Counted from the stretch's first letter, positions 1-9,351 are shown. The stretch is 64,000 nucleotides of DNA from Streptomyces sp. NBC_01571 (GCF_026339875.1 NZ_JAPEPZ010000001.1:8742001-8806000); one strand, 5' to 3'. Numbers and translations: made by a program. The notes: generated by a model from the letters alone, not told the origin.

Positions 1-443
1 GCCGGGGTCTGCCCCTCCGGTCCGCCCGAGCCACCTGATCCGCCCGAGCCGCCGGGAGCGCCGCCCGGGCCGCCCTCCGGTCCGCCCGCGCCGCCGAAGC
101 CGCCCTGGCCGTTCTGCCCGCCGGGCCTCTGGGCGTCGGCGCTGTTCCCGCCGTTGCCGTCGTTCTTGGTGAGGGCGTACACACCGCCCCCGATGCCCGC
201 GAGGACCGCGATCGCGGCGGCGACGGCGATGCCGGTGCGCAGCCCGCGCCGTCGGGGCCCGGGGGGAAGGACCGGGTACGGTCCGGCGGCCGGCGGCTGT
301 CCCGGGGGACCCCACGAGGCGCCGGACCCGAGGGGGCGGGTCTGCTCCGTCCATGCCCTGCCGTCCCACCAGCGTTCGGTGGCGGGACTGTCACTTGTCT
401 GCCCGGGGTCGGGATACCAGCCGGGGGGAGTCACCTGCGTCAT
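1..443 (-). CDS. DUF2510 membrane-anchored protein, C-terminus beyond window
   Basis: The reading frame starts at an ATG at 443 and runs off the left edge, so only about 147 residues are visible. Residues 7-34 carry the DUF2510 pattern (PGWYPDPG, then RWWDGRAWTEQ), a short tryptophan-rich domain common in actinobacterial membrane proteins. A Gly/Pro-rich linker and an RRR stop-transfer patch lead into one membrane segment at about 69-91. After that the chain is almost pure Gly/Pro/Ser, which suggests an extended outside linker before a domain I cannot see. No function can be assigned beyond a single-span envelope protein. Confidence 0.85.
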   Translation of the reverse strand, partial: MTQVTPPGWYPDPGQTSDSPATERWWDGRAWTEQTRPLGSGASWGPPGQPPAAGPYPVLPPGPRRRGLRTGIAVAAAIAVLAGIGGGVYALTKNDGNGGNSADAQRPGGQNGQGGFGGAGGPEGGPGGAPGGSGGSGGSGGPEGQTP

Positions 444-864
444 GGACCCCACCGTATGAGCCCTGGGTGAAAGGCGGATGAGAGGGGACCGGTCGACCGT
501 CCGCGGAGACCGCACCCCTCGCCCGGTACGCGTCGGCGGGCGCCGGCGGCGTGTCCTGCGCGTCGCCCACCCCGTACGACGTCCCGTGCGGCGGGCCGGC
601 CACCCCCATCTGCCCAACTCCCCGAATCCGTAAGGCCTTTCACTTGGGTCCGTACCGATTCCGACGACGCGAGACCCGACGGCATTCGACGGCTGCCGAC
701 CGTCCACGACCTCCCCGCCCCAGCTCGGCGCCCCGTCGCGTCGCCTTCGGGTGAGCGCCGTCACCCGTCTCGGCCACCGGTGCCCTGACCCACCTCCGCA
801 TCGATCCGGGGACGGCTAGGCTCGATGTCTGTACGTCGTCCGTGCGGCCCGGGGAGGTAGCGGT
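444..864. other. intergenic region between divergent genes
   Basis: 421 bases with no convincing gene. At its right end a TAGGCT -10 box (817-822) and a GGGAGG ribosome site about 8 bases before the ATG at 865 can serve the ATPase gene. I see no repeat or hairpin of note in the rest. Confidence 0.5.
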
Positions 865-3546
865 ATGACGCAGGCGCGGCCGGGACCGGCGGCCTCGGCC
901 TCACTCTGGGAGCGCGAGGCGGAGATCGCGGATGTCGCACAGGCCGTGGACGCGCTGCGCGCGGACGCCTCGTCCTCGGGCAGTCTGCTGGTGTTCGGCG
1001 GCGAGGCCGGCATCGGCAAGACCGCACTGCTCGCGGAGGCCCGCAGGATGGCCGAGGCCAAGGGCTGCACGGTCTGGTCGGCCCGCGGCGGCGAGACCGT
1101 CACCTCCGTCCCCTTCCACGTCATACGGCAGCTCCTCCAGCCGGCCATCGTCTCGCTGATGCCGGAAGAGGCCCGCGAATACCTGGGCGACTGGTACGAC
1201 ATCGCCGGCCCTGCTCTCGGCATCGCCGAGCCGGGCGACCGCCAGGCCGACCCGCAGGGCGTGTGCGACGGACTGGTCGCGGCCGTGCGGCGGCTGGCCA
1301 AGCGCGAGTGGCCGCTCGTCCTGATGGTCGACGACGCGCACTGGGCCGACCAGGAGACCCTGCGATGGCTGGCCGCGTTCGCCGAGCGCCTCGACGACCT
1401 GCCCGTCCTCGTGGTGGTCGCGCGCCGCCCCGGCGAGGTCACCGGCGAGCGGGCCCTTCACCTCGACGCCGTCGCCGCCGCGGCCCGCCCGATCGTCACC
1501 CTCAGCGCGCTGACCCCCGACGCCACCGCGGGACTGACCCGCGCCACCCTCGGCGAGCACGCGGACGCCCCGTTCTGCCGCGAGGTGTGGGCGGTCACCG
1601 GCGGCAACCCCTACGAGACCGTCGAACTCCTCGCCAAGGTGCAGGACACCGAGCTGTTACCGGTCGAGGCGTCGGCCGCCGAACTGCGCGCCCTGAACCG
1701 CTCCGCGCGCGGCCGCGGACTCGTCGCCCGCCTCGAAGGGCTCGGCATCGACGCCACCCGCTTCGCCTGGGCGGCCGCGATACTCGGCACGGGCATCTCC
1801 CTCGACCTCGCCGCCCAGCTCGCCGGAATGCCGCGCGACGAGGCCGAGCGCTGCGCCGAACTGCTCGGTGTGGCCCGCATCCTCACCGACGTCGAACCCG
1901 CGAACAGCCAACTGACCGGCAGTGAGCTGGAGTTCGTGCACCCCCTGATCGCCAGCGCCGTCTACCGCTCGATCCCCGACGCGCTGCGCACCGCGATGCA
2001 CGGCCAGGCCGCCTGGGCGGTCACCGAGTCGGGCCGCGGCGCCGCGGCCGCCTCCCGCCACCTCCTCGAAGTGCACCCCGACGACGACCCCGAAGTCGTC
2101 GAGCAGATGCGCGAGGCGGCCCGCGAACACCTCGCCGTCGGCGCGCCCGACGCGGCCCGGCGCTGTCTGGAGCGCGCACTCAGGGAGCCCCCGCTCCCCG
2201 AGGTCCACGCACGCGTGCTCTACGAGCTGGGCTGTGCCACCCTCCTGACCGCGCCCGCCACCACGATCGGCCATCTGCGGGCCGCGCTCGAACGGTCCGG
2301 CCTGGCGGGCGACCTGCGGGTGGACGCCGTCTTCCGCCTCTCCCAGGCACTGGTCCACAACAACCAGTTGGACGAGGCCGTGCGCACCGTCGACGCGGAG
2401 GCCGCCCGGCTCGACCCCGGCCCCGCCCGGATGCGGCTCCAGGCCGTCCACTACATGTGGGAGGGCATCCACGCGGGCGAGGACCACGTGCCGGGACGCT
2501 CCCGGGGGCTCGCCGAACTCGCCGGGACATGCACCGGACGGGACAACTCCGAGCGGGCGCTGCTGATACTGCGCGGCTTCGACGCGATGACCCGGGGCGA
2601 GAACGCCGAGGAGGTCGTGGAACTCTGCGACCGGGCCCTCGTCAACGGCCGCCTGGCACCCGGACTCGGCTGGACCGACACCGAGTGGGGCGTCGAACTC
2701 CTCATGATGCTGGGGAGTTCGTACGCCTACACGGACCGGCTCGACCGGGCGGAGAGCCTTCTCTCGGAGGCGCTGCGCTCGTACACGTCCGCCGGCTGGA
2801 GCGGCGGCCATCTCTCCCTGGCGCACGCCTTCGTCGGCCTCGCCCACCGCAGGCGGGGCCGTCTGCGGGACGCCGAGACCACCCTGCGCGAGTCACTGCG
2901 CATCGCCGAGCGGGTCGGGCGCGGGCTGCCCCTGTACTGGTCCGCGACCTGTGGACTCGTCGACACCCTGCTCGCCCGCGGCGACGTCCAGGAGGCCTGG
3001 GCGATCGCCGAGCAGTACGGCTTCGCACCGCCGTACCCGACCACGATCGTGCTGCCCGACACCCGCTCCGTACGCGGTCGGCTGCTGATCGCCGTCGGCC
3101 GGGTCAAGGACGGCATCAACGAACTGGAGGCCGCCGAGAAGGCCTCCGCGGTGCGGGGCCACCACAACACGGTGATGGCACCCTGGTCGATCGACCTCGC
3201 CCGCGCGCTCGCCTCGGAGGACCCGGTGCGCGCCGCCGCGCTGGCCGTCGACGCCCGGCGCCGGGCCGAGCGGTTCGGCACGGACACCGCCATCGGCGAG
3301 GCACTGCGCTGCGCCGCGGCCCTCGAGTCGGGCCAGCGTGCGGTACGCCTCGCGGCGCAGGCCGTCGCCTGTCTGGAGGCCTCGCCCTGCCAGTACGAAC
3401 ACGCGGCGGCCCGTGTCGAGTACGGCATCGCGGCGCGCTCGGTCTCGGAGCTCAACAAGGGTCTGACACTGGCGCGTTCGTGCGGGGCCGACGGGCTGGT
3501 CGCGAAGGCGGAGGAGGTCCTGGCGACGGGTCGGGGACTGCGGTAG
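865..3546 (+). CDS. STAND/AAA-type ATPase with TPR-like C-terminal half, no LuxR HTH
   Basis: 893 residues. The N-terminal third is an AAA_16-type NTPase: Walker A GGEAGIGKT at 45-53 and a Walker B-like LVLMVDDAHWAD near 150. The C-terminal half is helical and repeat-like (many LERAL / ALRSY / RRRGRLRDAE units), as in TPR domains. This is the architecture of the large LAL regulators (MalT-type), but the chain ends at EEVLATGRGLR without the C-terminal LuxR DNA-binding domain. It may therefore work as a signalling ATPase through partner proteins. Start chosen at the ATG with a GGGAGG site and an upstream TAGGCT box. It converges on the pca operon; nothing visible links the two. Confidence 0.8.
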   Translation: MTQARPGPAASASLWEREAEIADVAQAVDALRADASSSGSLLVFGGEAGIGKTALLAEARRMAEAKGCTVWSARGGETVTSVPFHVIRQLLQPAIVSLMPEEAREYLGDWYDIAGPALGIAEPGDRQADPQGVCDGLVAAVRRLAKREWPLVLMVDDAHWADQETLRWLAAFAERLDDLPVLVVVARRPGEVTGERALHLDAVAAAARPIVTLSALTPDATAGLTRATLGEHADAPFCREVWAVTGGNPYETVELLAKVQDTELLPVEASAAELRALNRSARGRGLVARLEGLGIDATRFAWAAAILGTGISLDLAAQLAGMPRDEAERCAELLGVARILTDVEPANSQLTGSELEFVHPLIASAVYRSIPDALRTAMHGQAAWAVTESGRGAAAASRHLLEVHPDDDPEVVEQMREAAREHLAVGAPDAARRCLERALREPPLPEVHARVLYELGCATLLTAPATTIGHLRAALERSGLAGDLRVDAVFRLSQALVHNNQLDEAVRTVDAEAARLDPGPARMRLQAVHYMWEGIHAGEDHVPGRSRGLAELAGTCTGRDNSERALLILRGFDAMTRGENAEEVVELCDRALVNGRLAPGLGWTDTEWGVELLMMLGSSYAYTDRLDRAESLLSEALRSYTSAGWSGGHLSLAHAFVGLAHRRRGRLRDAETTLRESLRIAERVGRGLPLYWSATCGLVDTLLARGDVQEAWAIAEQYGFAPPYPTTIVLPDTRSVRGRLLIAVGRVKDGINELEAAEKASAVRGHHNTVMAPWSIDLARALASEDPVRAAALAVDARRRAERFGTDTAIGEALRCAAALESGQRAVRLAAQAVACLEASPCQYEHAAARVEYGIAARSVSELNKGLTLARSCGADGLVAKAEEVLATGRGLR

Positions 3547-3713
3547 CCCTCCGGCCGGCCGCCTTCCGAGAGGCCCGTCCGCCGGCGTGCCCGGGCTCAC
3601 CGGAACGGACGGTCGCGTGTCCTGCGGTCGGTCGGGTGTCAGGCGGCCGGTCGCGCGTCAGGTGCGGTCGTGCGGCGGACGCGGTGCGGCACGCCACGCG
3701 TCGCGGGGATCGC

Positions 3714-4916
3714 TCAGGCTTCCCCCGAGGCCTCCGCCGCGTCGCGTTCACCGGGTCCACCGTGTTCGTCGCCGTCCGGTTCACCGGGCCCGTCGAGCCC
3801 GTCGAGCACCCGCTGGGCCACCGCGAAGGCCGCATTGGCCGCCGGGACACCGCAGTACACGGCCGTCTGGAGCAGCACGGCCCCGATCTCCTCGGGGGTC
3901 AGTCCATTGCGGCGCGCCGCCCGGACGTGCATCGCGAGTTCGTCGAGGTGGCCGTGTGCCACGAGCGCCGTCAGTGTGATCAGGCTGCGCTCGCGGCGGG
4001 ACAGCGTCGGGTCCGTCCAGATCTCCCCCCACGCATAGCGCGAGATGAAGTCCTGGAAGCGGGCGGTGAACGGGGTCTGCCGGGCCTGCGCGCCGTCCAC
4101 GTGCGCGTCGCCGAGAACAGCGCGGCGCACCTCCATGCCGCGTGCCGGGTACCCGTCGAAGTGCCCGCGCAGCGCGGCGAGTACGGCCTCCGGCCGCTCC
4201 GCGGGCGCCAGGTGCGAGGCACCCGCGATCTCGACGAGCGAGGCGCCGGGCACCGCGTCCGCGATCTCCCGAAGGTGCGCGGGCGGCGTCGCCGGGTCCT
4301 CGCGGCCCGCGACCAGCAGGGTCGGCGCGGTGATCGACGCCAGACGGTCGCGCAGGTCGAAGGCGGCGAGCGCGTCGCAGCAGGCGGCGTACGCCTCCGG
4401 ATCCGCGTTCCGCTGGTCCTCGATCAGCCGTAGAACGCTGAAACCGGGCGTGAACCAACGGGAGTTCGCGCTCTCGACGAGCGCGGCCAGTCCCTCCCGG
4501 CGCACGGTCCGCGCGCGCTCCTCCCAGGGACTGGAGCCGTTGAAGTGGGCCGAGGAACAGATGACGGCGAGGGCGGCCACCCGGTCGGGGTGGTGCACGG
4601 CCAGGTGCAGACCGACCGCGCCGCCGAGTGAGACGCCCGCGTAGGCGAACCGGTCGATGCCGAGCCCGTCGGCGAGGGCCAGGACCAGTGCGGCGAGGTC
4701 GGCGACGGTCGCGCCGGGCCCGATCAGGTTCGCGGGCGAACCGCCGTGCCCCGGCAGATCCCAGCGCACCACCCGGTGGCTGACGGACAACTCGGGCGCG
4801 ACCTCGTCCCACAGGGCGGCCGAGGTGCCGAGCGAGGGGCCGAGCAGGAGCGGGGGAGCGGAGGCGGGTCCCTCGACGCGGTGGTGGGGCAGCTTGCCTT
4901 CGGGCGGGGTCTTCAA
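3714..4916 (-). CDS. pcaL: 3-oxoadipate enol-lactonase / 4-carboxymuconolactone decarboxylase fusion
   Basis: 400 residues, two enzymes in one chain. Residues 1-255 are an alpha/beta hydrolase with the nucleophile elbow GVSLGG (Ser96) and a late His in GASHLAP: enol-lactone hydrolase. Residues 265-385 are a carboxymuconolactone decarboxylase domain (RRERSLITLTALVAHG; LLQTAVYCGVPAAN). Together they turn gamma-carboxymuconolactone into 3-oxoadipate. The fused form is known from Rhodococcus and Streptomyces. The TTG start overlaps the pcaB stop (TTGA), implying translational coupling. A Gly/Glu/Asp-rich tail of about 25 residues follows the second domain. Last gene of the operon. Confidence 0.95.
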   Translation of the reverse strand: MKTPPEGKLPHHRVEGPASAPPLLLGPSLGTSAALWDEVAPELSVSHRVVRWDLPGHGGSPANLIGPGATVADLAALVLALADGLGIDRFAYAGVSLGGAVGLHLAVHHPDRVAALAVICSSAHFNGSSPWEERARTVRREGLAALVESANSRWFTPGFSVLRLIEDQRNADPEAYAACCDALAAFDLRDRLASITAPTLLVAGREDPATPPAHLREIADAVPGASLVEIAGASHLAPAERPEAVLAALRGHFDGYPARGMEVRRAVLGDAHVDGAQARQTPFTARFQDFISRYAWGEIWTDPTLSRRERSLITLTALVAHGHLDELAMHVRAARRNGLTPEEIGAVLLQTAVYCGVPAANAAFAVAQRVLDGLDGPGEPDGDEHGGPGERDAAEASGEA

Positions 4917-6316
4917 CGTCGCTCCAGAGCACGGTCGGTGAGGGCTCCGGCGGAGCCCGTGTAGCGGGTCGGGTCGGTGAGTTCCACCACGTCGACGTCC
5001 TTCAGCCGCGGTTCCTCGCCCAGGACGTCCGCGAGGGGACGGCCCTCGGCGACGGCCCGTTCGGCGGTTCGGGTCAGCAGTTCCCTGGCGTGGTGCCGTC
5101 CCAGCACGGGGGCGAGTTCGACGGCCAGCCGCTCCGAGACGATCAACCCGTGGGTGAGACCGAGGTGTTCACGCATGGCGTCCGTGTTCACCCGCAGCCC
5201 TTCGGTCAGTTCTGCGGCGCCACGGGCGGCGCCGCCGACCAGCCGCAGCAGCTCGCGCAACGGCTCCCACTCGGCGTGCCAGGCACCGGCCGGCCGCTCG
5301 TCCTCGGCGGCCATCGACGCGTACAGCGTGGCGGCGAGCCCCGGTGCGCGCCGGGCGGCGGCCGCGATCAGCGTGGCCGCCACCGGGTTGGCCTTGTGCG
5401 GCATCGCGGACGAACCGCCGCCGCTCCCCTCGGCGACCTCGGCGATCTCGGTACGGGAGAGGGTGAGCACGTCGGCCGCCGTCTTGCCGAGGGCGCCGGC
5501 CGTCAGGGCCAGTGCCCCGGCGAGATCACCGACCGGGGTACGAAGGGTGTGCCACGGCAACGCCGGTTCCACGAGCCCGAGTTCCCGGGCGTACGAGGCC
5601 ACGAGGAGCTGCGGGTCGTCGGCGCCGAACGCGCTGAACGCGGCCAAGGTCCCTGCCGCTCCGCCCAGTTGGGCGGGTAGGCGCAGACCCGCCAGCCGGT
5701 CCCGCGCGTCCAGGACCAACGCGCGCCACCCCGCCGCCTTCAGCCCGAAGGTCGTCGGCACCGCGTGCTGCGTGAGCGTCCGTCCCGGCAGCACCGAATC
5801 CCGGTGGGTGGCGGCGAGTTCCCGCAGCGCCCGCGCTGTGCGCTCGAGGTCTTCCAGGATCGGCCGCAGCGTGCGCCGGGCCACCAGCATCATCGCGGTG
5901 TCCATGATGTCCTGGCTGGTCGCGCCCCGGTGGACGTACGGTCCGTACTCGCCGCCCACGGCCGCTGTCAGATCCGCGACCAGCGGGATCACCGGGTTGC
6001 CGCCCTCCCGGGCGCGCAGCGCGATCGACCGCGTGTCGAGGTCCGTGGCGGTGACGGCGGACAGGGCCGACGCGGCGGGGGCCGGGGCCAGCCCGAGTCC
6101 GGCCCAGGCCCGCGTCAGCGCCGCCTCCGCGTCGATCAGCGCTTGCAGGAACGCCCGGTCCGAGGTCGAGGACGACGCGGGGGAGCCGGCCCATCCGGGG
6201 GCGAGCAGACCGACGTCGGGATCGCCGGAGTCGCCACGGTGGTTCCGGCCGGCAGGATCGGGGGGATCGGTGGAATCGGCGGGGCCCGCGGGACCGGCCG
6301 GGTCGGCAGCTGTCAC
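4913..6316 (-). CDS. pcaB: 3-carboxy-cis,cis-muconate cycloisomerase
   Basis: 467 residues of the fumarase/aspartase superfamily. It cyclises 3-carboxymuconate to gamma-carboxymuconolactone, the step after ring cleavage. The family signature GSSAMPHKANP lies at about 301-311 and the TSQD motif at about 133-136. The GTG start at 6316 overlaps the pcaG stop (GTGA). It is followed by about 40 Pro/Asp/Gly-rich residues before the conserved domain, so the N-terminus is longer than the enzyme core needs; there is no better start inside. The order G-B-L is typical of actinomycete pca operons. Confidence 0.95.
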   Translation of the reverse strand: MTAADPAGPAGPADSTDPPDPAGRNHRGDSGDPDVGLLAPGWAGSPASSSTSDRAFLQALIDAEAALTRAWAGLGLAPAPAASALSAVTATDLDTRSIALRAREGGNPVIPLVADLTAAVGGEYGPYVHRGATSQDIMDTAMMLVARRTLRPILEDLERTARALRELAATHRDSVLPGRTLTQHAVPTTFGLKAAGWRALVLDARDRLAGLRLPAQLGGAAGTLAAFSAFGADDPQLLVASYARELGLVEPALPWHTLRTPVGDLAGALALTAGALGKTAADVLTLSRTEIAEVAEGSGGGSSAMPHKANPVAATLIAAAARRAPGLAATLYASMAAEDERPAGAWHAEWEPLRELLRLVGGAARGAAELTEGLRVNTDAMREHLGLTHGLIVSERLAVELAPVLGRHHARELLTRTAERAVAEGRPLADVLGEEPRLKDVDVVELTDPTRYTGSAGALTDRALERR

Positions 6317-6876
6317 TGGAACTCCAGGAAGACCGTTTCGCCTTCGCCCTGAAGACGGATGTCGAAACGGTACGTGCGGTCCGGCCCGCCGGCCGCGATC
6401 AGCGTGGCGCGCCGGTCGGCCGGGAGCGAGTCGAGCAGCGGGTCCGGGCCGTCGGCGAGGTACGCGCGGGTGAAGAGGTGGTGCGTCAGACCGCGGGCGA
6501 ACACGCACACACCGAGGTAAGGCAGGCCGGCGTTGCCCGGCGGCAGCGTACGCAGGGCCCAGTGCCCGTCGGCGTCCGTACCGACCCGGCCGAAGCCCGT
6601 GAAGTCGACGCCGTTGCGGCCGAGGAAGCCTCCCGTCGAGGGGTCGCGGCGCATCGAGCCGGGGGCGCCGGTCAGCGAGCCGTCGGGTGCCGCCTGCCAG
6701 AAATCCAGGAGGGCGTCGGGCACCGGGCTGCCCGCGCCGTCGGACACGTACCCGTGGACGGTGATCGTGTCGGGGTGCCCCGGGGGCGCCACCTGCTCGC
6801 CGCCCGGGAAGGGCAGCGCGTGGCCGTAGAAGGGGCCGATGGTGTGGGACGGGGTGGGGAGCAACCGCTCGGTCAT
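6313..6876 (-). CDS. pcaG: protocatechuate 3,4-dioxygenase alpha subunit
   Basis: 187 residues. Shows the alpha-subunit pattern: PTPSHTIGPFYGHALPFP at the N-terminus, then an intradiol dioxygenase beta-sandwich (GSPVPDALLDFWQAAPDG; GRNGVDFTGFGRVGTD) and the closing DIRLQGEGETVFLEF. Alpha subunits lack the iron ligands, which sit in PcaH; the two form the ring-cleaving enzyme converting protocatechuate to 3-carboxy-cis,cis-muconate. Only two bases separate its ATG from the pcaH stop, so the two subunits are made in step. Confidence 0.95.
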   Translation of the reverse strand: MTERLLPTPSHTIGPFYGHALPFPGGEQVAPPGHPDTITVHGYVSDGAGSPVPDALLDFWQAAPDGSLTGAPGSMRRDPSTGGFLGRNGVDFTGFGRVGTDADGHWALRTLPPGNAGLPYLGVCVFARGLTHHLFTRAYLADGPDPLLDSLPADRRATLIAAGGPDRTYRFDIRLQGEGETVFLEFQ

Positions 6877-6878
6877 GC

Positions 6879-7649
6879 TCAACGGCCTTCCTCGATCCAG
6901 GTGGCGGAGGGACCGTCGAGGACGATGTCCCACGCGTAGCCGAGCGAGAACCCGGGCTCGGAGAGAGCGTGGTCGTAGGCGGCGATCAGCCGGTTGCGGG
7001 CCGCTTCGTCCGTCACGGACCGAAGGATCGGGTCGTACGGGAAGAGCGGGTCGCCGGGGAAGTACATCTGCGTCACCAGGCGCTGGGTGAACGCGGAGCC
7101 GAAGACGGAGAAGTGGATGTGCGCGGGCCGCCACGCGTTGGTGTGGTTCCCCCACGGGTACGGGCCCGGTTTGATCGTCGTGAACCGGTACCGCCCCTGA
7201 TCGTCCGTCAGAGTCCTTCCCACGCCGGTGAAGTGGGGGTCGAGCGGCGCCGGGTGCTGTTCGCGCAGGTGCGCGTAGCGGCCGGCCGCGTTGGCCTGCC
7301 AGATCTCGACGAGCTGGCCGCGAACCGGCCGCCCGTCGCGGTCCAGCAGCCGGCCGGAGACGGTCATGCGCTCGCCGGCCGGCTCGCCCCGGTGCTGCCG
7401 GGTCAGGTCGTTGTCGATCTCGGTGATGTCGGTGACGCCGAAGACCGGACCCGACAGCTCGACCGTCTCCGGGTCGCCGCCGGCGACCGCGACGAGCGGT
7501 TGTCGGGGGTGGCGGAGCAGGGAGCTGCGGTACGGGGGGTAGTCGCGCGCCGGATGATGCATGACCGGAGCGCCGCCGGCGACCGCCTTGTCGTAGGCGT
7601 CCTGGCGGTCCTTGATCTCGGCGTCGATCTCCGACTGGGTGGGGGCCAT
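6879..7649 (-). CDS. pcaH: protocatechuate 3,4-dioxygenase beta subunit
   Basis: 256 residues. The non-haem Fe(III) ligands are all present: Tyr125 (GRYAH), Tyr164 (GPYPWG), His177 and His179 (WRPAHIHF). Their spacing (39, 13, 2) equals that of the Pseudomonas PcaH ligands. With PcaG it opens the protocatechuate ring between the hydroxyls. ATG start at 7649; the stop of the truncated pcaF lies 11 bases upstream. Intact, unlike its upstream neighbour. Confidence 0.95.
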   Translation of the reverse strand: MAPTQSEIDAEIKDRQDAYDKAVAGGAPVMHHPARDYPPYRSSLLRHPRQPLVAVAGGDPETVELSGPVFGVTDITEIDNDLTRQHRGEPAGERMTVSGRLLDRDGRPVRGQLVEIWQANAAGRYAHLREQHPAPLDPHFTGVGRTLTDDQGRYRFTTIKPGPYPWGNHTNAWRPAHIHFSVFGSAFTQRLVTQMYFPGDPLFPYDPILRSVTDEAARNRLIAAYDHALSEPGFSLGYAWDIVLDGPSATWIEEGR

Positions 7650-7660
7650 GCGGGGGCTTC

Positions 7661-7855
7661 CTATCGTTCCAGGGAGGAGGAGGCGGAGAGGGCGGGGGCG
7701 GGGCCCTGGCCGTCTCCGATGCACAGGGCGGGTGCGGGGGCGAGGAGTTCCCGGACGGTGTGCGCGGCCGGGTCGCCGGGGAGGCCGGTGGGCGGCGAGC
7801 CGTCGTCCCTGCGGAACGGGGCGCGGACGGCGTCGACGACGTACACGTCCCTCAT
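7661..7855 (-). pseudogene. pcaF: remnant of beta-ketoadipyl-CoA thiolase with large internal deletion
   Basis: A 64-codon frame in the position of pcaF, between pcaJ and pcaH. It begins [14 protein letters not shown] and continues to AAHTVRELL, which is the thiolase N-terminus. It then jumps to ALCIGDGQG and ends SSSLER, matching the thiolase C-terminus (family pattern ALCIGVGQG...LER). A normal PcaF is about 400 residues, so roughly 335 codons are missing. All catalytic residues except the last Cys are gone, so it cannot cleave beta-ketoadipyl-CoA. The ATG still overlaps the pcaJ stop (ATGA) and the frame is still open, so translation through the operon is preserved. An assembly collapse is the main alternative. 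Confidence 0.85.
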
Positions 7856-8496
7856 GACAGCTCCCGCGGGGTCCGCAGCCCGGCGCCGGTTCTGGCGGCG
7901 ACCTCCCGCGCGGTGACACCGGGCGCCGTCTCCACCAGGACGAGACCGTCGCCGGTGATGTCGAGGACACCGAGGTCGGTGATGACCCGGTCGACGCAGG
8001 CCTTGCCGGTGAGGGGCAGCGCGCACTCCTGGAGGATCTTCGGCGAGCCGTCCTTCGTGGTGTGGGTCATCACCACGATCACCCTCCGGGCCCCGTGGAC
8101 CAGGTCCATGGCGCCGCCGATACCCGTGATCATCTTTCCCGGTACCGCCCAGTTCGCCAGATCACCCCGTGCCGAGACCTGCATCGCACCCAGCACGGCG
8201 ACGTCGATGTGCCCGCCGCGGATCATCGAGAACGACAGCGCCGAGTCGAAGTAGGAGGCGCCGGGCAGGACCGTCACGGTCTCCTTCCCCGCATTGATCA
8301 GATCCGGATCGACCTGGTCCTCGGTGGGGTAGGGGCCGGTGCCCAGGATCCCGTTCTCCGACTCCAGGACCACCTCCACACCCGCGGGCAGATGGTTCGG
8401 AATCAGCGTCGGCAGCCCGATCCCCAGGTTCACGTACTGCCCGTCGCGCAGTTCCCGCGCCGCACGCGCCGCCATCTCCTCACGACTCCACGCCAT
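7852..8496 (-). CDS. pcaJ: 3-oxoadipate CoA-transferase subunit B
   Basis: 214 residues. Contains the CoA-transferase catalytic motif SENGILG (Glu47) and the family stretch [10 protein letters not shown] near the start. With PcaI it transfers CoA from succinyl-CoA to 3-oxoadipate. Its ATG shares one base with the pcaI stop (TGATG). Its product, 3-oxoadipyl-CoA, is the substrate of the thiolase that is broken in the next gene. Confidence 0.95.
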   Translation of the reverse strand: MAWSREEMAARAARELRDGQYVNLGIGLPTLIPNHLPAGVEVVLESENGILGTGPYPTEDQVDPDLINAGKETVTVLPGASYFDSALSFSMIRGGHIDVAVLGAMQVSARGDLANWAVPGKMITGIGGAMDLVHGARRVIVVMTHTTKDGSPKILQECALPLTGKACVDRVITDLGVLDITGDGLVLVETAPGVTAREVAARTGAGLRTPRELS

Positions 8497-9278
8497 CACG
8501 CACCCACCGATCGACCGGCCGCGGGACGGGAAACCGTCCGGTTCTCGATCATCTTCGCGCCCGCCTGCTCCGGGGTGAGGGCGACGACGCGCTGCACGAA
8601 GACGCCGGGCAGATGCACCGCGTCCGGATCGATCTCCCCCGGCTCGACCAGTTCCTCGACCTCGGCGACCGTCACCCGCCCGGCCGTCGCGGCCAGCGGG
8701 TTGAAGTTGCGGGCGGACTTGTTGAACACCAGATTCCCGTGCCGGTCCCCCCTCGCGGCCCGCACCAGGGCGAAGTCCGTGCGGATCCCGCGCTCCAGCA
8801 CGTACTCGGCCCCGTCGAAGACGCGGACCTCCTTCGGGGGCGAGGCCACCGCCACCCCACCTCGGCCGTCGTAGCGCCACGGCAGCCCGCCGTCCGCGAC
8901 CTGCGTACCCACCCCCGCCGGAGTGAAGAACGCCGGGATCCCCGCGCCGCCCGCCCGCAGCCGCTCCGCGAGCGTGCCCTGCGGGATCAGCTCCACCTCC
9001 AGCTCCCCCGCGAGGTACTGCCGGGCGAACTCCTTGTTCGCCCCGATGTAGGAGCCCGTCACCCGCGCGATCCGCCCGGCCGCCAGGAGCACCGCGAGGC
9101 CCGACTCCATCGCCCCGCAGTTGTTGGAGACCACTCCCAGACCGGAGGTCCCGCGCTCGAACAGCGCCCCGATCAGCACATTCGGCACTCCGCTCAGTCC
9201 GAACCCGCCCACCGCGAGCGTCGCGCCGTCCGGCACATCGGCCACCGCCTCCGCAGCCGTGGCGACCACCTTGTCCAT
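8496..9278 (-). CDS. pcaI: 3-oxoadipate CoA-transferase subunit A
   Basis: 260 residues, first gene of the pca operon. Begins [20 protein letters not shown] and shows the subunit-A glycine motif [11 protein letters not shown] and the stretch [26 protein letters not shown]. Partner of PcaJ. The 248 bases between its ATG and the pcaV start hold the divergent promoters and an inverted repeat suited to a MarR dimer. The C-terminal 20 residues are loosely conserved. Confidence 0.95.
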   Translation of the reverse strand: MDKVVATAAEAVADVPDGATLAVGGFGLSGVPNVLIGALFERGTSGLGVVSNNCGAMESGLAVLLAAGRIARVTGSYIGANKEFARQYLAGELEVELIPQGTLAERLRAGGAGIPAFFTPAGVGTQVADGGLPWRYDGRGGVAVASPPKEVRVFDGAEYVLERGIRTDFALVRAARGDRHGNLVFNKSARNFNPLAATAGRVTVAEVEELVEPGEIDPDAVHLPGVFVQRVVALTPEQAGAKMIENRTVSRPAAGRSVGA

Positions 9279-9331
9279 CCGTGAAGCCCTCTCTCTCCCG
9301 AGCGTCCCGTGTCGTCATCGACAGGACGCAA

Positions 9332-9351
9332 TTAGTCAGGGCACTGAGTAT
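9332..9351. promoter_or_regulatory. candidate PcaV operator
   Basis: Imperfect palindrome TTAGTCAG-GGCA-CTGAGTAT (6 of 8 arm positions pair) in the pcaI-pcaV intergenic region. On the pcaI strand it lies just after a TTGGAA -35-like element and covers the likely -10 region, so a bound dimer would block pcaI transcription. That PcaV represses this divergon and is released by protocatechuate is established in S. coelicolor; assigning this exact site is my inference. Confidence 0.5.
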
